The notes: a model not told the origin generated them from the letters alone. A stretch of 36,130 nt of DNA from Muribaculum sp. (GCF_029051885.1 NZ_JAIDKI010000232.1:734-36863); one strand, 5' to 3'. Positions 1 through 9,396 are shown, counted from the first letter of the stretch. Numbers and translations are program-made.

Positions 1-23
1 CCCGCTCCCTCGCCGGGAAAGCT

Positions 24-509
24 GTGGCCCTCGCCGGCATCTCTGCGGGTATGATTCTTATGTCAGGTTGCAGCGGCACAACTTCCAAACATCAATCAAC
101 CGATGATATGCTTGGCGAATTTATTGAATCTCCCGAAATGATTGAAGATACAGAAGATACAATTATAGAAGGTGAATTGCCTGCTATATGGCTTGAATCT
201 GAGGTTGATGAAAAACCTCAATTTCCGGGTGGAGACGACGCTATGCGGCAATTCTTCGATGAGTGTTGGCGTAAAGAAAAAAATGCAATCATCGGCAGTG
301 CCAAGATAGGTTATATAGTGAATTCCAAAGGCGAAATAGAGAGTCCAAAGATAATCGAGGGTGATTCCTTGCTTGGCGAACAACTCGTACGTATTATAAA
401 CCAATTCCCGGATTATACTCCCGGAAAGAAGAACGGCACTCCTGTTGACGTATATAAGACTTTTTCGTTTTCGATGTCTTTGAATGTCGGAGTAGATACG
501 ATTAAATGA
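24..509 (+). CDS. TonB C-terminal-domain-like protein with N-terminal membrane anchor (5' end probably outside the window)
   Basis: C-terminal half has a TonB_C-like pattern (KPQFPGGDDAM...IGYIVNSKGEI...FPDYTPGKKNGTPVDV). The first ~100 nt align with 681-779 of the next gene, which carries an extra Cys-rich N-terminus upstream, so this gene is probably truncated by the window edge. Confidence 0.6.
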   Translation: MALAGISAGMILMSGCSGTTSKHQSTDDMLGEFIESPEMIEDTEDTIIEGELPAIWLESEVDEKPQFPGGDDAMRQFFDECWRKEKNAIIGSAKIGYIVNSKGEIESPKIIEGDSLLGEQLVRIINQFPDYTPGKKNGTPVDVYKTFSFSMSLNVGVDTIK

Positions 510-1468
510 CTATGGCACGAGGAAAGCAGACCTGCAAGATACTTAAAGAGATACGTCGGCGTATTGCCGAGGCCAACGGCATCGAGTTCGGCACATCTGA
601 ATGTCGCTACAAAGGCGACTGCCTCGGCACATGCCCCAAGTGTGAGGCCGAAGTGCGCTATCTTGAGCAGCAGCTCCGCGCCCGCTCCCTCGCAAGAAAA
701 GCCATTACCCTCGCCGGAATCTCGGCGGGCATGATTATCATGTCGGGTTGCAGCGGCACGACTTCCAAAAATCAATCAAGTGTGACCTTACAGGGCGAGC
801 CTGTGGCACCTATTGAGCAAGTAGAGGTTGCTGACACAATCGATGAAGGTGAGTTGCCACCAATTGAGGATACTGTTATCATCAAAAAAGGAGAAATTGA
901 CGATACTGAATATCCTGTTGTGGGAGAAATTATTGACCCCGAACAGGAAGATAAGGTATATGAGGCTATTATAGATGTTCGCCCGACATTCACCGGCGGT
1001 GATTTCAAAAAAGATATTGTAGTCAATCGCAGTTGCGATGAATTGTTGTCGGAGTTGTCGGCTTTGACAATCATATCATGCGATAGAAAGAACTACGGCA
1101 AGAAGGGGGAATTTCGTGGCAATGTGTGGCAAAACGGATTCAGAATAGCATTGAACAATTATTACTGGAATTCATTTGAGTCGCAGGCCGTCGGCTATGT
1201 CGAGGCTCTTGATGTCAGGCAATGCATAGTTCATCTTAGTATCGGACCAAATCCGTTGGTTTTAGTTGTCATGTGCTTTTGGAATCTCTGTTTTTTGGTG
1301 GCATTAATTGCAGCATCCATATCGGCATTTTCCGTCAATACATCCAAGGGCTTTGCCGCACTGATACTGTTTCTGCCGTTCATTGCTGTGGATGTGCTGT
1401 TTCTGCGTTATGCCCTTTATTCAAATTATAAGAAGTTGAAAGTCAGACTGCTCGAATTATTCGGATAA
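506..1468 (+). CDS. Cys-rich N-terminal module plus TM segment fused to a two-TM hypothetical domain
   Basis: ORF overlaps the previous stop as ATGA. N-terminus has CRYKGDCLGTCPKCEAEVRYLEQQL followed by a hydrophobic segment; C-terminus has two hydrophobic stretches. Confidence 0.65.
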   Translation: MTMARGKQTCKILKEIRRRIAEANGIEFGTSECRYKGDCLGTCPKCEAEVRYLEQQLRARSLARKAITLAGISAGMIIMSGCSGTTSKNQSSVTLQGEPVAPIEQVEVADTIDEGELPPIEDTVIIKKGEIDDTEYPVVGEIIDPEQEDKVYEAIIDVRPTFTGGDFKKDIVVNRSCDELLSELSALTIISCDRKNYGKKGEFRGNVWQNGFRIALNNYYWNSFESQAVGYVEALDVRQCIVHLSIGPNPLVLVVMCFWNLCFLVALIAASISAFSVNTSKGFAALILFLPFIAVDVLFLRYALYSNYKKLKVRLLELFG

Positions 1469-1543
1469 TATGAAAAAATATCATAATCGCGGAGTCAGAT
1501 ATGCCATTGGCAAGTGTATTATAAACAAAAATGGAGGTGAGCA

Positions 1544-1969
1544 ATGATACTGAAAAATAGACTATTTTGGATATTCGAGGGATTTTGCATATTGTATTCA
1601 ATATTGCTGATGTTTATTGTCGACTCGATGTTTGGTGCAAGCATGTCGGGATTTAAACTGCTTGTCGTTGGTTTGTGTCTGATAAGCGGTTTCATAACAT
1701 GGCTTTTGGCCGGTGGCAGGCATTGGTTAATATTTGGAATTATATATGAGGTGATGTTTCTGTTGATTCTATCCGTAATCTTTTGGGTGTCGTTTTTTAT
1801 TAGTGTTCCTCTTTATGCGTGGTTTTTCAAAGAGACTTATGCGGATATCGGATTGTTTGGTTATCTCATTCTGACAATCGGCACGTTTACTTTTCTTCCG
1901 ACATTGGGATTGGCTTTCTTTGGCTATCAGCTATTCTGTCGAGACAAAGATAAAAATGGAATTGGGTAA
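1544..1969 (+). CDS. hypothetical integral membrane protein
   Basis: ORF of 141 aa, strongly hydrophobic with about 4 TM stretches; RBS-like GGAGGTGA just upstream. Confidence 0.6.
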   Translation: MILKNRLFWIFEGFCILYSILLMFIVDSMFGASMSGFKLLVVGLCLISGFITWLLAGGRHWLIFGIIYEVMFLLILSVIFWVSFFISVPLYAWFFKETYADIGLFGYLILTIGTFTFLPTLGLAFFGYQLFCRDKDKNGIG

Positions 1970-2004
1970 GTGAGGCCATGAGTGTCGAACCGGCGATAAA
2001 TAAC

Positions 2005-2041
2005 GGCGGCATGCTATCGGTTGAGATGACAGCATGCCGCC
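2005..2041. terminator. bidirectional hairpin between convergent genes
   Basis: Perfect 11-bp stem GGCGGCATGCT / AGCATGCCGCC between the + gene ending 1969 and the - gene ending 2070; weak T-tract. Confidence 0.55.
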
Positions 2042-2069
2042 TATATTATAGATTAATGAATCCGATGGA

Positions 2070-4316
2070 TTATTTGCCTTCAGATGATTTTACGGGGATG
2101 TTTTTGTTGTCGTCGGGGATGAGACCGCGGTTGCGGAGCAGAGCGTTTGCGTCGGGTTTACGACCACGGAAGTTTATGTAGAGCTGCATCGGATCCTCCG
2201 AGCCACCCATTTCGAGCACATTTTCACGGAAAGCCTTGGCGGTGGCTGGGTCGAATATACCGCGCTCTTTGAAGAGTTCAAAGCCGTCGGTGTCGAGCAC
2301 TTCCGCCCAAAGATAGGTGTAGTATCCTGAGGCATATCCATCGCTGCCGAATACATGCTTGAAGTAGGGAGAACGGTAGCGGTACTGCACTTCGCGCGGC
2401 ATTCCGAGCTTGGCTGCTACGGTTTTTTCAAAACCTTCAACATCGATATCGTCGGCCGAGGTGAGTTTGCCCCATTCGAGGTCGAGCAGAGCGGCTCCGG
2501 CGAGTTCGGTAGTTGTGAATCCCTGGTTGTGGGTAGATGCTTTCTGAAGTTTCTCGATAAGAGCGTCGGGTATTACCTCGCCTGTCTTGTAATTGCGGGC
2601 AAACTGGCGCAGAAGCTCGGGTTCCATAGCCCAGTGCTCGTGAATCTGCGAGGGGAGCTCTACGAAGTCGCGGTCGACGTTGGTGCCTGCCTGGCTCTTG
2701 TACTTGGCGCGCGAGAGCATGCCATGGAGTCCGTGGCCGAATTCGTGGAACATGGTTTCAACCTCGTCGATGGTGAGAAGCGAAGGAGAGTCTCCTGTGG
2801 GATGGGTGAAGTTGCAGACATTGAATATAACCGGGCGCTCAACTTCGCCGTTGTCGCCTACCCAAGAGCCTTTGAACTCGCTCATCCATGCACCCTGGCG
2901 CTTTGAGGAGCGGGTGAAATAGTCGGTCATGAATACTGCCACATGGTTGTTGTCAGCGTCGCGCACATCATATACGGTTACTTCGGGGTCGTACTTGGGA
3001 GCGTCGGGCATTTCGGTGAATGTGACGCCGTACAGTCTGTTGGCCATGGTGAATATGCCTTTGCGCACACTGTCGACATGGAAATATTGGCGCACCTCGT
3101 CTTCATCAAGAGCATACTTGGCTTTACGCACCTTTTCGGCATAGTAATAGTAGTCCCAGGGTTCGATAGTGATTTTCTGTCCCTCTTTGTTGGCGAGAGC
3201 CTGCATTTCGGCTACTTCCTCGGCAACACGTCCGATGGCCGGCTTCCATATCTGCATGAGGAGGTCTTCGGCATTTTTTACGTTCTTGGCCATGACATTT
3301 TCAGTCATGTAGTCGGCGTAGTTTTTGTAGCCGAGCAGGTTGGCTTTGCGGGTGCGTGCCTTTACGATATCGGCGATTACAGGATAGTTGTTGTATTTTC
3401 CGGAGGATGCGAGTGTGGTGTATCCTTTGTACATTTTCTCACGCAGAGAGCGAGAGTCGGCATACTGAAGGAGGGGGAGGCGTGAAGGGGCGTGGAGGGT
3501 GAATACCCACTTGCCTTCGCCAAGACCGCGCTTTTCAGCCTCGGCCTTTGCTACGGCCACGCTTGTAGCGGGGAGGCCTGCCAGTTCGTTGCTGTCATCG
3601 ACCACGATTGAGAATTCGTTGGTGGCCGCAAGCAGATTTTTGTTGAATTTCAGATAGAGGTCGGCGAGAGATGTGTTGATGGCCTTTAGCTGTTCCTGTT
3701 TGTCGGCATCGAGGAGCGCTCCGCTGCGCACCATATCTTTGTAGGCTTTCTCTACAGCGAGCATCTGCGCGCGTGTATAGCCGGCCGATGTGCGGTTGTC
3801 GTATAGAGCTTTTATGCGCTTGAACAGACCGGGATTCATCGAAATCTCATCGGTGTGGGCTGAATAGAGAGGATAGAACTCTTCGCCTACGGCTGTCATC
3901 TCGGGAGTCGAGTTTGATTCGTCGAGATTGAAGAATACCATGCATACTTTCTCAAGAGTCTGCCCGCTGTGGTCAAGGGCTACAATGGTGTTTGAGAAGG
4001 TCGGGGCTTCAGGGTTGTTGACTATGGCATCGACTGCTTTTTGCTGTTCGGCTATTCCGGCCTTGAGGGCGGGCAGATAGTCGGCTACAGCGATGCGGTC
4101 GAACGGTGGAATCTGGTAGGGAGTGTCATACTTTACCAAAAACGGATTCTGACGTTGCTGGGCCATGGCATGATTGCTTGTCAATGCGCATCCGGCCACA
4201 ATGGCGGCTGATGCGAGGGTGGTTAATAAACGGTTCAAAATATTTATGATATTGATTGGTGAATTAAATCGATTATTAAACAGACTCTCAGTCGGTGTGA
4301 GAGATGTCGGGAGCAT
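2070..4316 (-). CDS. M3 family metallopeptidase (peptidyl-dipeptidase Dcp-like), secreted
   Basis: HEFGHGLHGM zinc motif and overall M3 pattern. The listed ATG start overlaps the upstream gene; a downstream start such as TTG at 4236-4238 (MNRLLTTLASAAIVAGC...) is plausible. Confidence 0.9.
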   Translation of the reverse strand: MLPTSLTPTESLFNNRFNSPINIINILNRLLTTLASAAIVAGCALTSNHAMAQQRQNPFLVKYDTPYQIPPFDRIAVADYLPALKAGIAEQQKAVDAIVNNPEAPTFSNTIVALDHSGQTLEKVCMVFFNLDESNSTPEMTAVGEEFYPLYSAHTDEISMNPGLFKRIKALYDNRTSAGYTRAQMLAVEKAYKDMVRSGALLDADKQEQLKAINTSLADLYLKFNKNLLAATNEFSIVVDDSNELAGLPATSVAVAKAEAEKRGLGEGKWVFTLHAPSRLPLLQYADSRSLREKMYKGYTTLASSGKYNNYPVIADIVKARTRKANLLGYKNYADYMTENVMAKNVKNAEDLLMQIWKPAIGRVAEEVAEMQALANKEGQKITIEPWDYYYYAEKVRKAKYALDEDEVRQYFHVDSVRKGIFTMANRLYGVTFTEMPDAPKYDPEVTVYDVRDADNNHVAVFMTDYFTRSSKRQGAWMSEFKGSWVGDNGEVERPVIFNVCNFTHPTGDSPSLLTIDEVETMFHEFGHGLHGMLSRAKYKSQAGTNVDRDFVELPSQIHEHWAMEPELLRQFARNYKTGEVIPDALIEKLQKASTHNQGFTTTELAGAALLDLEWGKLTSADDIDVEGFEKTVAAKLGMPREVQYRYRSPYFKHVFGSDGYASGYYTYLWAEVLDTDGFELFKERGIFDPATAKAFRENVLEMGGSEDPMQLYINFRGRKPDANALLRNRGLIPDDNKNIPVKSSEGK

Positions 4317-5424
4317 TCCATACGAATGTTGCTGTCATCGGATAGTGGTCGGAGCTTTTTATATTGCCTCGTACTACATCGACGGCACGCATGTCTCCCC
4401 GGTAGAATATCTGGTCGATATGGAAGTAGAATCTGTTGTCGATATATGTGATTGTCGGGCCGAATCCGCTGTCGGCATAGGCGTCACGCATGCCTGCGCT
4501 GCTGATGCATCGGTAGGCGTAGTTGCCTTGTACATCGTTGAAGTCGCCGACAAGAATTGCATTGCCGGGATGTTCCTCAAGGAATTGTCTGATGTGTCGG
4601 GCCTGCTCGGCGCGCAGGCGGAATGCATTCGCGAGTTTTGAGAGAATGCTGTTTTTCACCTGCGAGAGTTCAGAGCGGGTAGGGGATTCGATGCGTTTGT
4701 CGGTAAGTTCGCGATATAGCGCCTTATCGTCGGGTGTCAGTCCGATTGATTGCAGATGGCAGTTGACCACGAGCAACGGATGTCCGTCGACGTCGAGCTC
4801 ATATGCCGAGTAATGAGCTGTATGCCATGCGGGCTGTGGAGTGGGTATGATTTTAAACGGATATTTCGAGAATATAATCTCGCCACCTTCGGCTATGAAA
4901 TTGCTGTATGGATATACCTTGTTGATGGTATCCATCTGTAGTTTGAATCTGTAGTTGGGGTTGTATCCTTCCTGTATGCATACGATGTCGGGCTGAGTGT
5001 CGATAATCTGTTGCAGGCTTCGGCTTTCGTTGGAAGGCTTTTGTACTGAATCATCAGACATAAACTCATGGTCGACGAAGCCGTATACATTATACGTCAT
5101 TACCGAAAAGCTGCGTGCGCGCTCAGATTGTGACAGTGACCCGCCTATATGAAGGGGGGATATTGTAAGGATGGCAGGCATGGCTATGAGCAGGGCTGCC
5201 GTTGGGAGCAATACCAGTCTGCGCCAAATGATAAATGATACAGGTACCATGACAAGCATGAGCATAATCCATGCCGGGAAACTCATTCCGAATATCTGGG
5301 GCCATACTGACCGGGAGGGATCGATGCCTCCTCCGTATGCGGAAAAGAGCAATCCTGCCGCTACGAGAATGTCGAAAGCGAGGATGACAAATCTTATTAG
5401 TCTGCTTATCGGTTTTATATTCAT
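4288..5424 (-). CDS. endonuclease/exonuclease/phosphatase family protein with N-terminal TM segments
   Basis: MTYNVYGF, DIVCIQEG, LVGDFND and SDHYPM motifs typical of the EEP superfamily; hydrophobic N-terminus. Confidence 0.85.
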   Translation of the reverse strand: MNIKPISRLIRFVILAFDILVAAGLLFSAYGGGIDPSRSVWPQIFGMSFPAWIMLMLVMVPVSFIIWRRLVLLPTAALLIAMPAILTISPLHIGGSLSQSERARSFSVMTYNVYGFVDHEFMSDDSVQKPSNESRSLQQIIDTQPDIVCIQEGYNPNYRFKLQMDTINKVYPYSNFIAEGGEIIFSKYPFKIIPTPQPAWHTAHYSAYELDVDGHPLLVVNCHLQSIGLTPDDKALYRELTDKRIESPTRSELSQVKNSILSKLANAFRLRAEQARHIRQFLEEHPGNAILVGDFNDVQGNYAYRCISSAGMRDAYADSGFGPTITYIDNRFYFHIDQIFYRGDMRAVDVVRGNIKSSDHYPMTATFVWNAPDISHTD

Positions 5425-6257
5425 ATACTATCTTTGGTATGGCGGGATATATCAATCAGTTTCTTTTTTTCAGAACTGGATAGGGAGGCGTAGCCCGAAC
5501 GGCGTACTTTGTCAAGTATTTCGTCAAGTTGCTCTTCGTCAGTCTTGCTCTCTTGCGCTGCTTTTCCAAAACCGGATGCATTGCGTTCAGTTCTTTTCCT
5601 ATGGAAACTATAACGCGAAATAATGGCAGAAAGGTCACGTCCGCGGTTCAGCACTACAGCATATATTATTCCTGCTGCGGCACCGCCGATATGTGCGATT
5701 CTGCTTCCGTCTCCAAGCATTGCTATGACGATGGTTATCACGGCAACCCATTTCAGGGCGACCTCTCCGAATATAATCATATTCCATCGGTAGTCGGGAT
5801 GGAGTATGGCAGTGGCGGTAACGACAGCCATGACCGATGCCGATGATCCTGCGAGCAGTCCATAGCTGTGCCATGGAGGCAATGTGCCCACGGCTGCAAA
5901 CATCAGTGCTCCGGCTATGCCTCCGGCGATATATAGGAAATATATCTGCCGGGAAAGGCCTGTAAGCATAAATACACTTCCAAACCAGTATATCCACAGC
6001 ATGTTGAATATGAGATGAAACAAGTCGACGTGCACAAACATGTAGGTGAGCAATGTCCATGGACGCGTGGCGAGCATCAGCATGCTGTCGGGGCACTCAA
6101 TCAGAGGCATGAGCTCAACCATTATCCCGGAATTGCACAGTGATGCGACAAGCCGGGCTAATATAATAAAAGCAAAAATTCCGGTGTTGACGATTATAAG
6201 CCGTACAGTAGCGGAACTGTTATGCCACATTGTTGTGAGCGAATCAATAGAAATCAT
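5421..6257 (-). CDS. rhomboid family intramembrane serine protease
   Basis: Multi-TM, catalytic GSSAS, and IAHIGGAAAG histidine motif; ATGA overlap with the downstream gene. Confidence 0.85.
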   Translation of the reverse strand: MISIDSLTTMWHNSSATVRLIIVNTGIFAFIILARLVASLCNSGIMVELMPLIECPDSMLMLATRPWTLLTYMFVHVDLFHLIFNMLWIYWFGSVFMLTGLSRQIYFLYIAGGIAGALMFAAVGTLPPWHSYGLLAGSSASVMAVVTATAILHPDYRWNMIIFGEVALKWVAVITIVIAMLGDGSRIAHIGGAAAGIIYAVVLNRGRDLSAIISRYSFHRKRTERNASGFGKAAQESKTDEEQLDEILDKVRRSGYASLSSSEKKKLIDISRHTKDSI

Positions 6258-7020
6258 TTCTGCGGATTACACCTTGATGTTTCCAGTAAAGAATAAGAAG
6301 CACGCCGAATATCATTCCACCAAGGTGGGCGAAGTGGGCTATGCCGTCGGTGGCAGAGCTGATGCCCAATCCCAATTCAATGATACCGTAGCCTATAACC
6401 ATCCATTTAGCCTTTATAGGGATGGGAATAAACATGAGATATAGCGGACGGTTGGGGAAGAGCATTCCAAAGGCCAGCAACACGCCGTAAATGGCGCCGG
6501 ACGCGCCTATTGTGACAAGGTAATGGTTGTAGAATGATTGGAGACTTTCAGCCACAGAGCCTACTGTGAATCCCATGTCGACACGATTTATTGCGTCGGC
6601 CATTTCTGGGAATCCGACTCCATATGCGTTGGCCAGTATCTTTATAGCCATATTCTCGGCTGTAAGCATCCAGGTAAATTCCTGTATGAGAGCGGCACCT
6701 ACTCCGCATGTGATATAATAGAACAGGTAGCGCGGACTTCCGAGCACACGTTCGAGAGTGATACCAAACATGAACAGAGTGAACATGTTGAAGAACAGGT
6801 GGGCCATGCTCCGGGTATCATGCATAAACATGTATGTAAACAGCTGGCCAACATGAAAATCATCACCTTTCCAGTAATGGAGGCCTCCGATGTCGAGTAT
6901 TTTCCCGGAGGTGGAGCCGGGAAGCACAATCATGGCAATCCATATGATTACATTGATTATTATGAGATTTTTGGTTACCGGAGGCATTGCGCTCCAGAAT
7001 GAGTTGCCGTTGCGAAACAT
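6244..7020 (-). CDS. rhomboid family intramembrane serine protease
   Basis: Multi-TM, GASGAIYG catalytic serine motif, AHLGGMIFG histidine motif, N-terminal HDTRSMAHLFFNM region. Confidence 0.9.
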   Translation of the reverse strand: MFRNGNSFWSAMPPVTKNLIIINVIIWIAMIVLPGSTSGKILDIGGLHYWKGDDFHVGQLFTYMFMHDTRSMAHLFFNMFTLFMFGITLERVLGSPRYLFYYITCGVGAALIQEFTWMLTAENMAIKILANAYGVGFPEMADAINRVDMGFTVGSVAESLQSFYNHYLVTIGASGAIYGVLLAFGMLFPNRPLYLMFIPIPIKAKWMVIGYGIIELGLGISSATDGIAHFAHLGGMIFGVLLILYWKHQGVIRRNDFY

Positions 7021-7055
7021 AAGTCAGATTACAATATTTCTAAAATTTCAACCTA

Positions 7056-7063
7056 CAAAATTA
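7056..7063 (-). promoter_or_regulatory. Bacteroidetes-type -7 element for the rhomboid operon
   Basis: CAAAATTA on + is TAATTTTG on -, matching TAnnTTTG, 36 nt before the start codon; no good -33 TTTG found. Confidence 0.4.
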
Positions 7064-7168
7064 AAGAAAAATAGCCGGAATGCCACATCCGAGCACTCTT
7101 ATACAGCATTTTTAAAGAAAATTTCGACAAAATTTAACAGAAAGGGCGTGAAATATGAATTTAAAATG

Positions 7169-7176
7169 TAATTTTG
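7169..7176 (+). promoter_or_regulatory. Bacteroidetes-type -7 element upstream of the HU gene
   Basis: TAATTTTG matches TAnnTTTG, about 90 nt upstream of the ORF. Confidence 0.45.
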
Positions 7177-7264
7177 TGCGGTAAAAGTTCTGTACCTAAA
7201 AAGACAGTTGCTATGCATATGAAGCATATTCCGCTATATTTTTACCGTAAATCGATCTCTCATC

Positions 7265-7537
7265 ATGAATAAAACCGAACTTGTAGCGAAAGTAGCCGAT
7301 ATTACCGGCGTAGGACGTAACGATGTGCGTGCGGTAATTGACTGCTGCTTCGATACGATAACTGACGTTCTTGAGATGGACGGCAAGGTATCTTTGGCCG
7401 GCTTCGGCACATTCTCTGTATCTGAGAAGATGCCTCGAGCCGGTTATAATCCTCACACGGGCGAGCATATTGAAATTCCGGGGCGCCGGGCTGTACGCTT
7501 CAAGTGTGGGGCTGATATGGATGCACGCATCCGCTGA
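7265..7537 (+). CDS. HU family DNA-binding protein
   Basis: MNKTELVAKVADITGVGRNDVRAVID...VSLAGFGTFSV...AGYNPHTGEHIEIPGRRAVRFKCG is the HU/IHF pattern. Confidence 0.95.
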   Translation: MNKTELVAKVADITGVGRNDVRAVIDCCFDTITDVLEMDGKVSLAGFGTFSVSEKMPRAGYNPHTGEHIEIPGRRAVRFKCGADMDARIR

Positions 7538-7569
7538 CAGTAAACCATAATACTTAATAGACTTATTTT

Positions 7570-8133
7570 ATGAAGAAATTATCAACTATTCTTGCAACTG
7601 TAATTGTTGCATTGGCATTTGCTCTGCCGGCATCGGCTCAGATTCATTTTGGCCCGAAAGTCGGCATCTGTGTGAATGAACTTCATTTCAACAAGGATGC
7701 GTTAAGCACTGATAACCGTACCGGATTTACCGGAGGTGTGATGGTCGACGGTCATATGCCGCTGCTTGGTTTTGCCTTTGACGCATCGCTTATGTATGTG
7801 CGTCGTGAGGCCGGAAAGGATTTCCACAGCGATTATATCGCTATTCCGGTTAACCTGAAGTACCGTTTTAGCTTTCCTGTTGTAAGCCGTATTGTAGTGC
7901 CCTTCCTCTCTACCGGTCCCGAGTGGGCATATCTGGTACATCATACCAAAGTCGAGGGTCTTGATGGCAACAAATCCAACTTCTCGTGGAACTTCGGTCT
8001 TGGTGTGGAGCTGTTCAAGCATCTGCAGCTGGCCGGCAATTATGGCCTTGGCCTGTCGAAGGCTTATGAGGCTCCCGAGGGAGTTGACGCAAAGAACCGC
8101 TTCTGGACAGTGACAGCCGCATGGCTTTTCTAA
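7570..8133 (+). CDS. outer membrane beta-barrel protein (PorT-like)
   Basis: Signal peptide MKKLSTILATVIVALAFALPASAQ, then alternating beta-barrel-like sequence ending in aromatic F. Confidence 0.75.
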   Translation: MKKLSTILATVIVALAFALPASAQIHFGPKVGICVNELHFNKDALSTDNRTGFTGGVMVDGHMPLLGFAFDASLMYVRREAGKDFHSDYIAIPVNLKYRFSFPVVSRIVVPFLSTGPEWAYLVHHTKVEGLDGNKSNFSWNFGLGVELFKHLQLAGNYGLGLSKAYEAPEGVDAKNRFWTVTAAWLF

Positions 8134-8151
8134 GCCACCGCTTACCTATAC

Positions 8152-8188
8152 AAAAAGGCCGGACTGCAATAAGCAATCCGGCTTTTTT
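8152..8188. terminator. intrinsic terminator, likely bidirectional
   Basis: AAAAAGGCCGGACTGC-AATAA-GCAATCCGGCTTTTTT: stem of about 10 bp with one mismatch, flanking A and T runs. Confidence 0.85.
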
Positions 8189-8242
8189 GTATATTATAAT
8201 TCAGATAAAACGGTTAATCCGGCCGTATTATCAAACAGACTC

Positions 8243-8815
8243 TTATTCCGCTATGTCTGCTGCTCCGAGTGATGATATGAGCAGATGCAGTGTTTGAGAT
8301 GTGTCGGCGTCAGGGTCGATTCTTACAAGGGTGGACATTACTTTCAGAGCATCGTATGCATCATGCAGTGCGGCGCAATCCGGGTTGTCGTGGCCTGTGG
8401 CGTAATAATAATGGTAGAGTAGCGAGCCGAGATGGCGTGTGGCATCAGCTACTGCGTTGCGTCGGCTATCTTCCGGAATTGTAAGGTTGAGCAGCTGCTC
8501 AAGGGCATTCCATGCTGTAAGATAGCATATCATCCGCTGTTCGTTGCCGGCATTGCAGCGTGCGGTGGTTGCGATAGCTTTCAGTGAGGTATTTATGGCT
8601 TGCTTCAGGCGTCCTGCCGCTATTTGAGATTCGGCAAGAGCGCATGCTGCGGTCAGGAGATCATCGGCATGCTGCGGAGAATTTTCGCGCTTCCACTGAG
8701 CCATTGTGTCGGAGGTGAGCTCGTCGGCGAGCTGCATGGCTTCAAAAGCCTGACGGCGAAGGAGCATGTCGTATACTTCCTTCGCCGCTGACTGTATGGG
8801 GTTTTCTTTTGTCAT
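8243..8815 (-). CDS. hypothetical helical protein (TPR-like)
   Basis: 190-aa Ala/Leu-rich ORF overlapping the adk stop as ATGA. Confidence 0.6.
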   Translation of the reverse strand: MTKENPIQSAAKEVYDMLLRRQAFEAMQLADELTSDTMAQWKRENSPQHADDLLTAACALAESQIAAGRLKQAINTSLKAIATTARCNAGNEQRMICYLTAWNALEQLLNLTIPEDSRRNAVADATRHLGSLLYHYYYATGHDNPDCAALHDAYDALKVMSTLVRIDPDADTSQTLHLLISSLGAADIAE

Positions 8816-9396
8816 TTACTGTTCTTAATGGCGTCAAGTCTGGTCTTGATGTCGGAGAAAATGTTGTCAATCTCGCCTGAGCCGGGAATCGCATGATATT
8901 TACCCTCCTCCTGGTAGTAGTCGCGCAGGGGGGAAGTCTGGGAGTGGTATACGTTGAGGCGGCGGGTTATAGTATCAAGATTGTCGTCGCTTCTTCCCGA
9001 CATCTGTCCGCGCTTCAGGAGTCGGTCGATAAGCTCGTTGTCATCGACTTCCAGCCCTACTACAGCATGAACTTTTGATCCATGACGGGAGAGCATCTCC
9101 TTGAGTGCTTTTGCCTGCGGGATTGTGCGGGGAAATCCGTCGAATATCACCCCTTTCTCAGCTTCTGGAGTATTGTCAAGCACATGCTCAAGTACTTTTA
9201 TCATCAGTTCGTCGGGAATAAGCTGTCCCTGCGAGATATAACTGTCGGCAATTTTGCCGAGTTCGGTGCCGCGCGCGATGTGGTCGCGTAGCACTTCGCC
9301 GGTTGATATATGGTAAAGACCGTATTCCTCGATCAGTTTGTCGCTCTGGGTGCCTTTGCCGCTCCCGGGGGCACCGAATATGACGATGTTAAACAT
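8812..9396 (-). CDS. adk: adenylate kinase
   Basis: MFNIVIFGAPGSGKGTQ P-loop, STGEVLRDHI, GVIFDGFPRTIPQA, DDNLDTITRRLNVY. Confidence 0.96.
   Translation of the reverse strand: MFNIVIFGAPGSGKGTQSDKLIEEYGLYHISTGEVLRDHIARGTELGKIADSYISQGQLIPDELMIKVLEHVLDNTPEAEKGVIFDGFPRTIPQAKALKEMLSRHGSKVHAVVGLEVDDNELIDRLLKRGQMSGRSDDNLDTITRRLNVYHSQTSPLRDYYQEEGKYHAIPGSGEIDNIFSDIKTRLDAIKNSK

Noticed and set aside
2355-3485. Plus-strand ORFs of up to ~180 aa opposite the M3 peptidase gene.
   Set aside because: They lie antisense to a strongly supported conserved protein and have low-complexity, non-family-like translations; typical spurious shadow ORFs.
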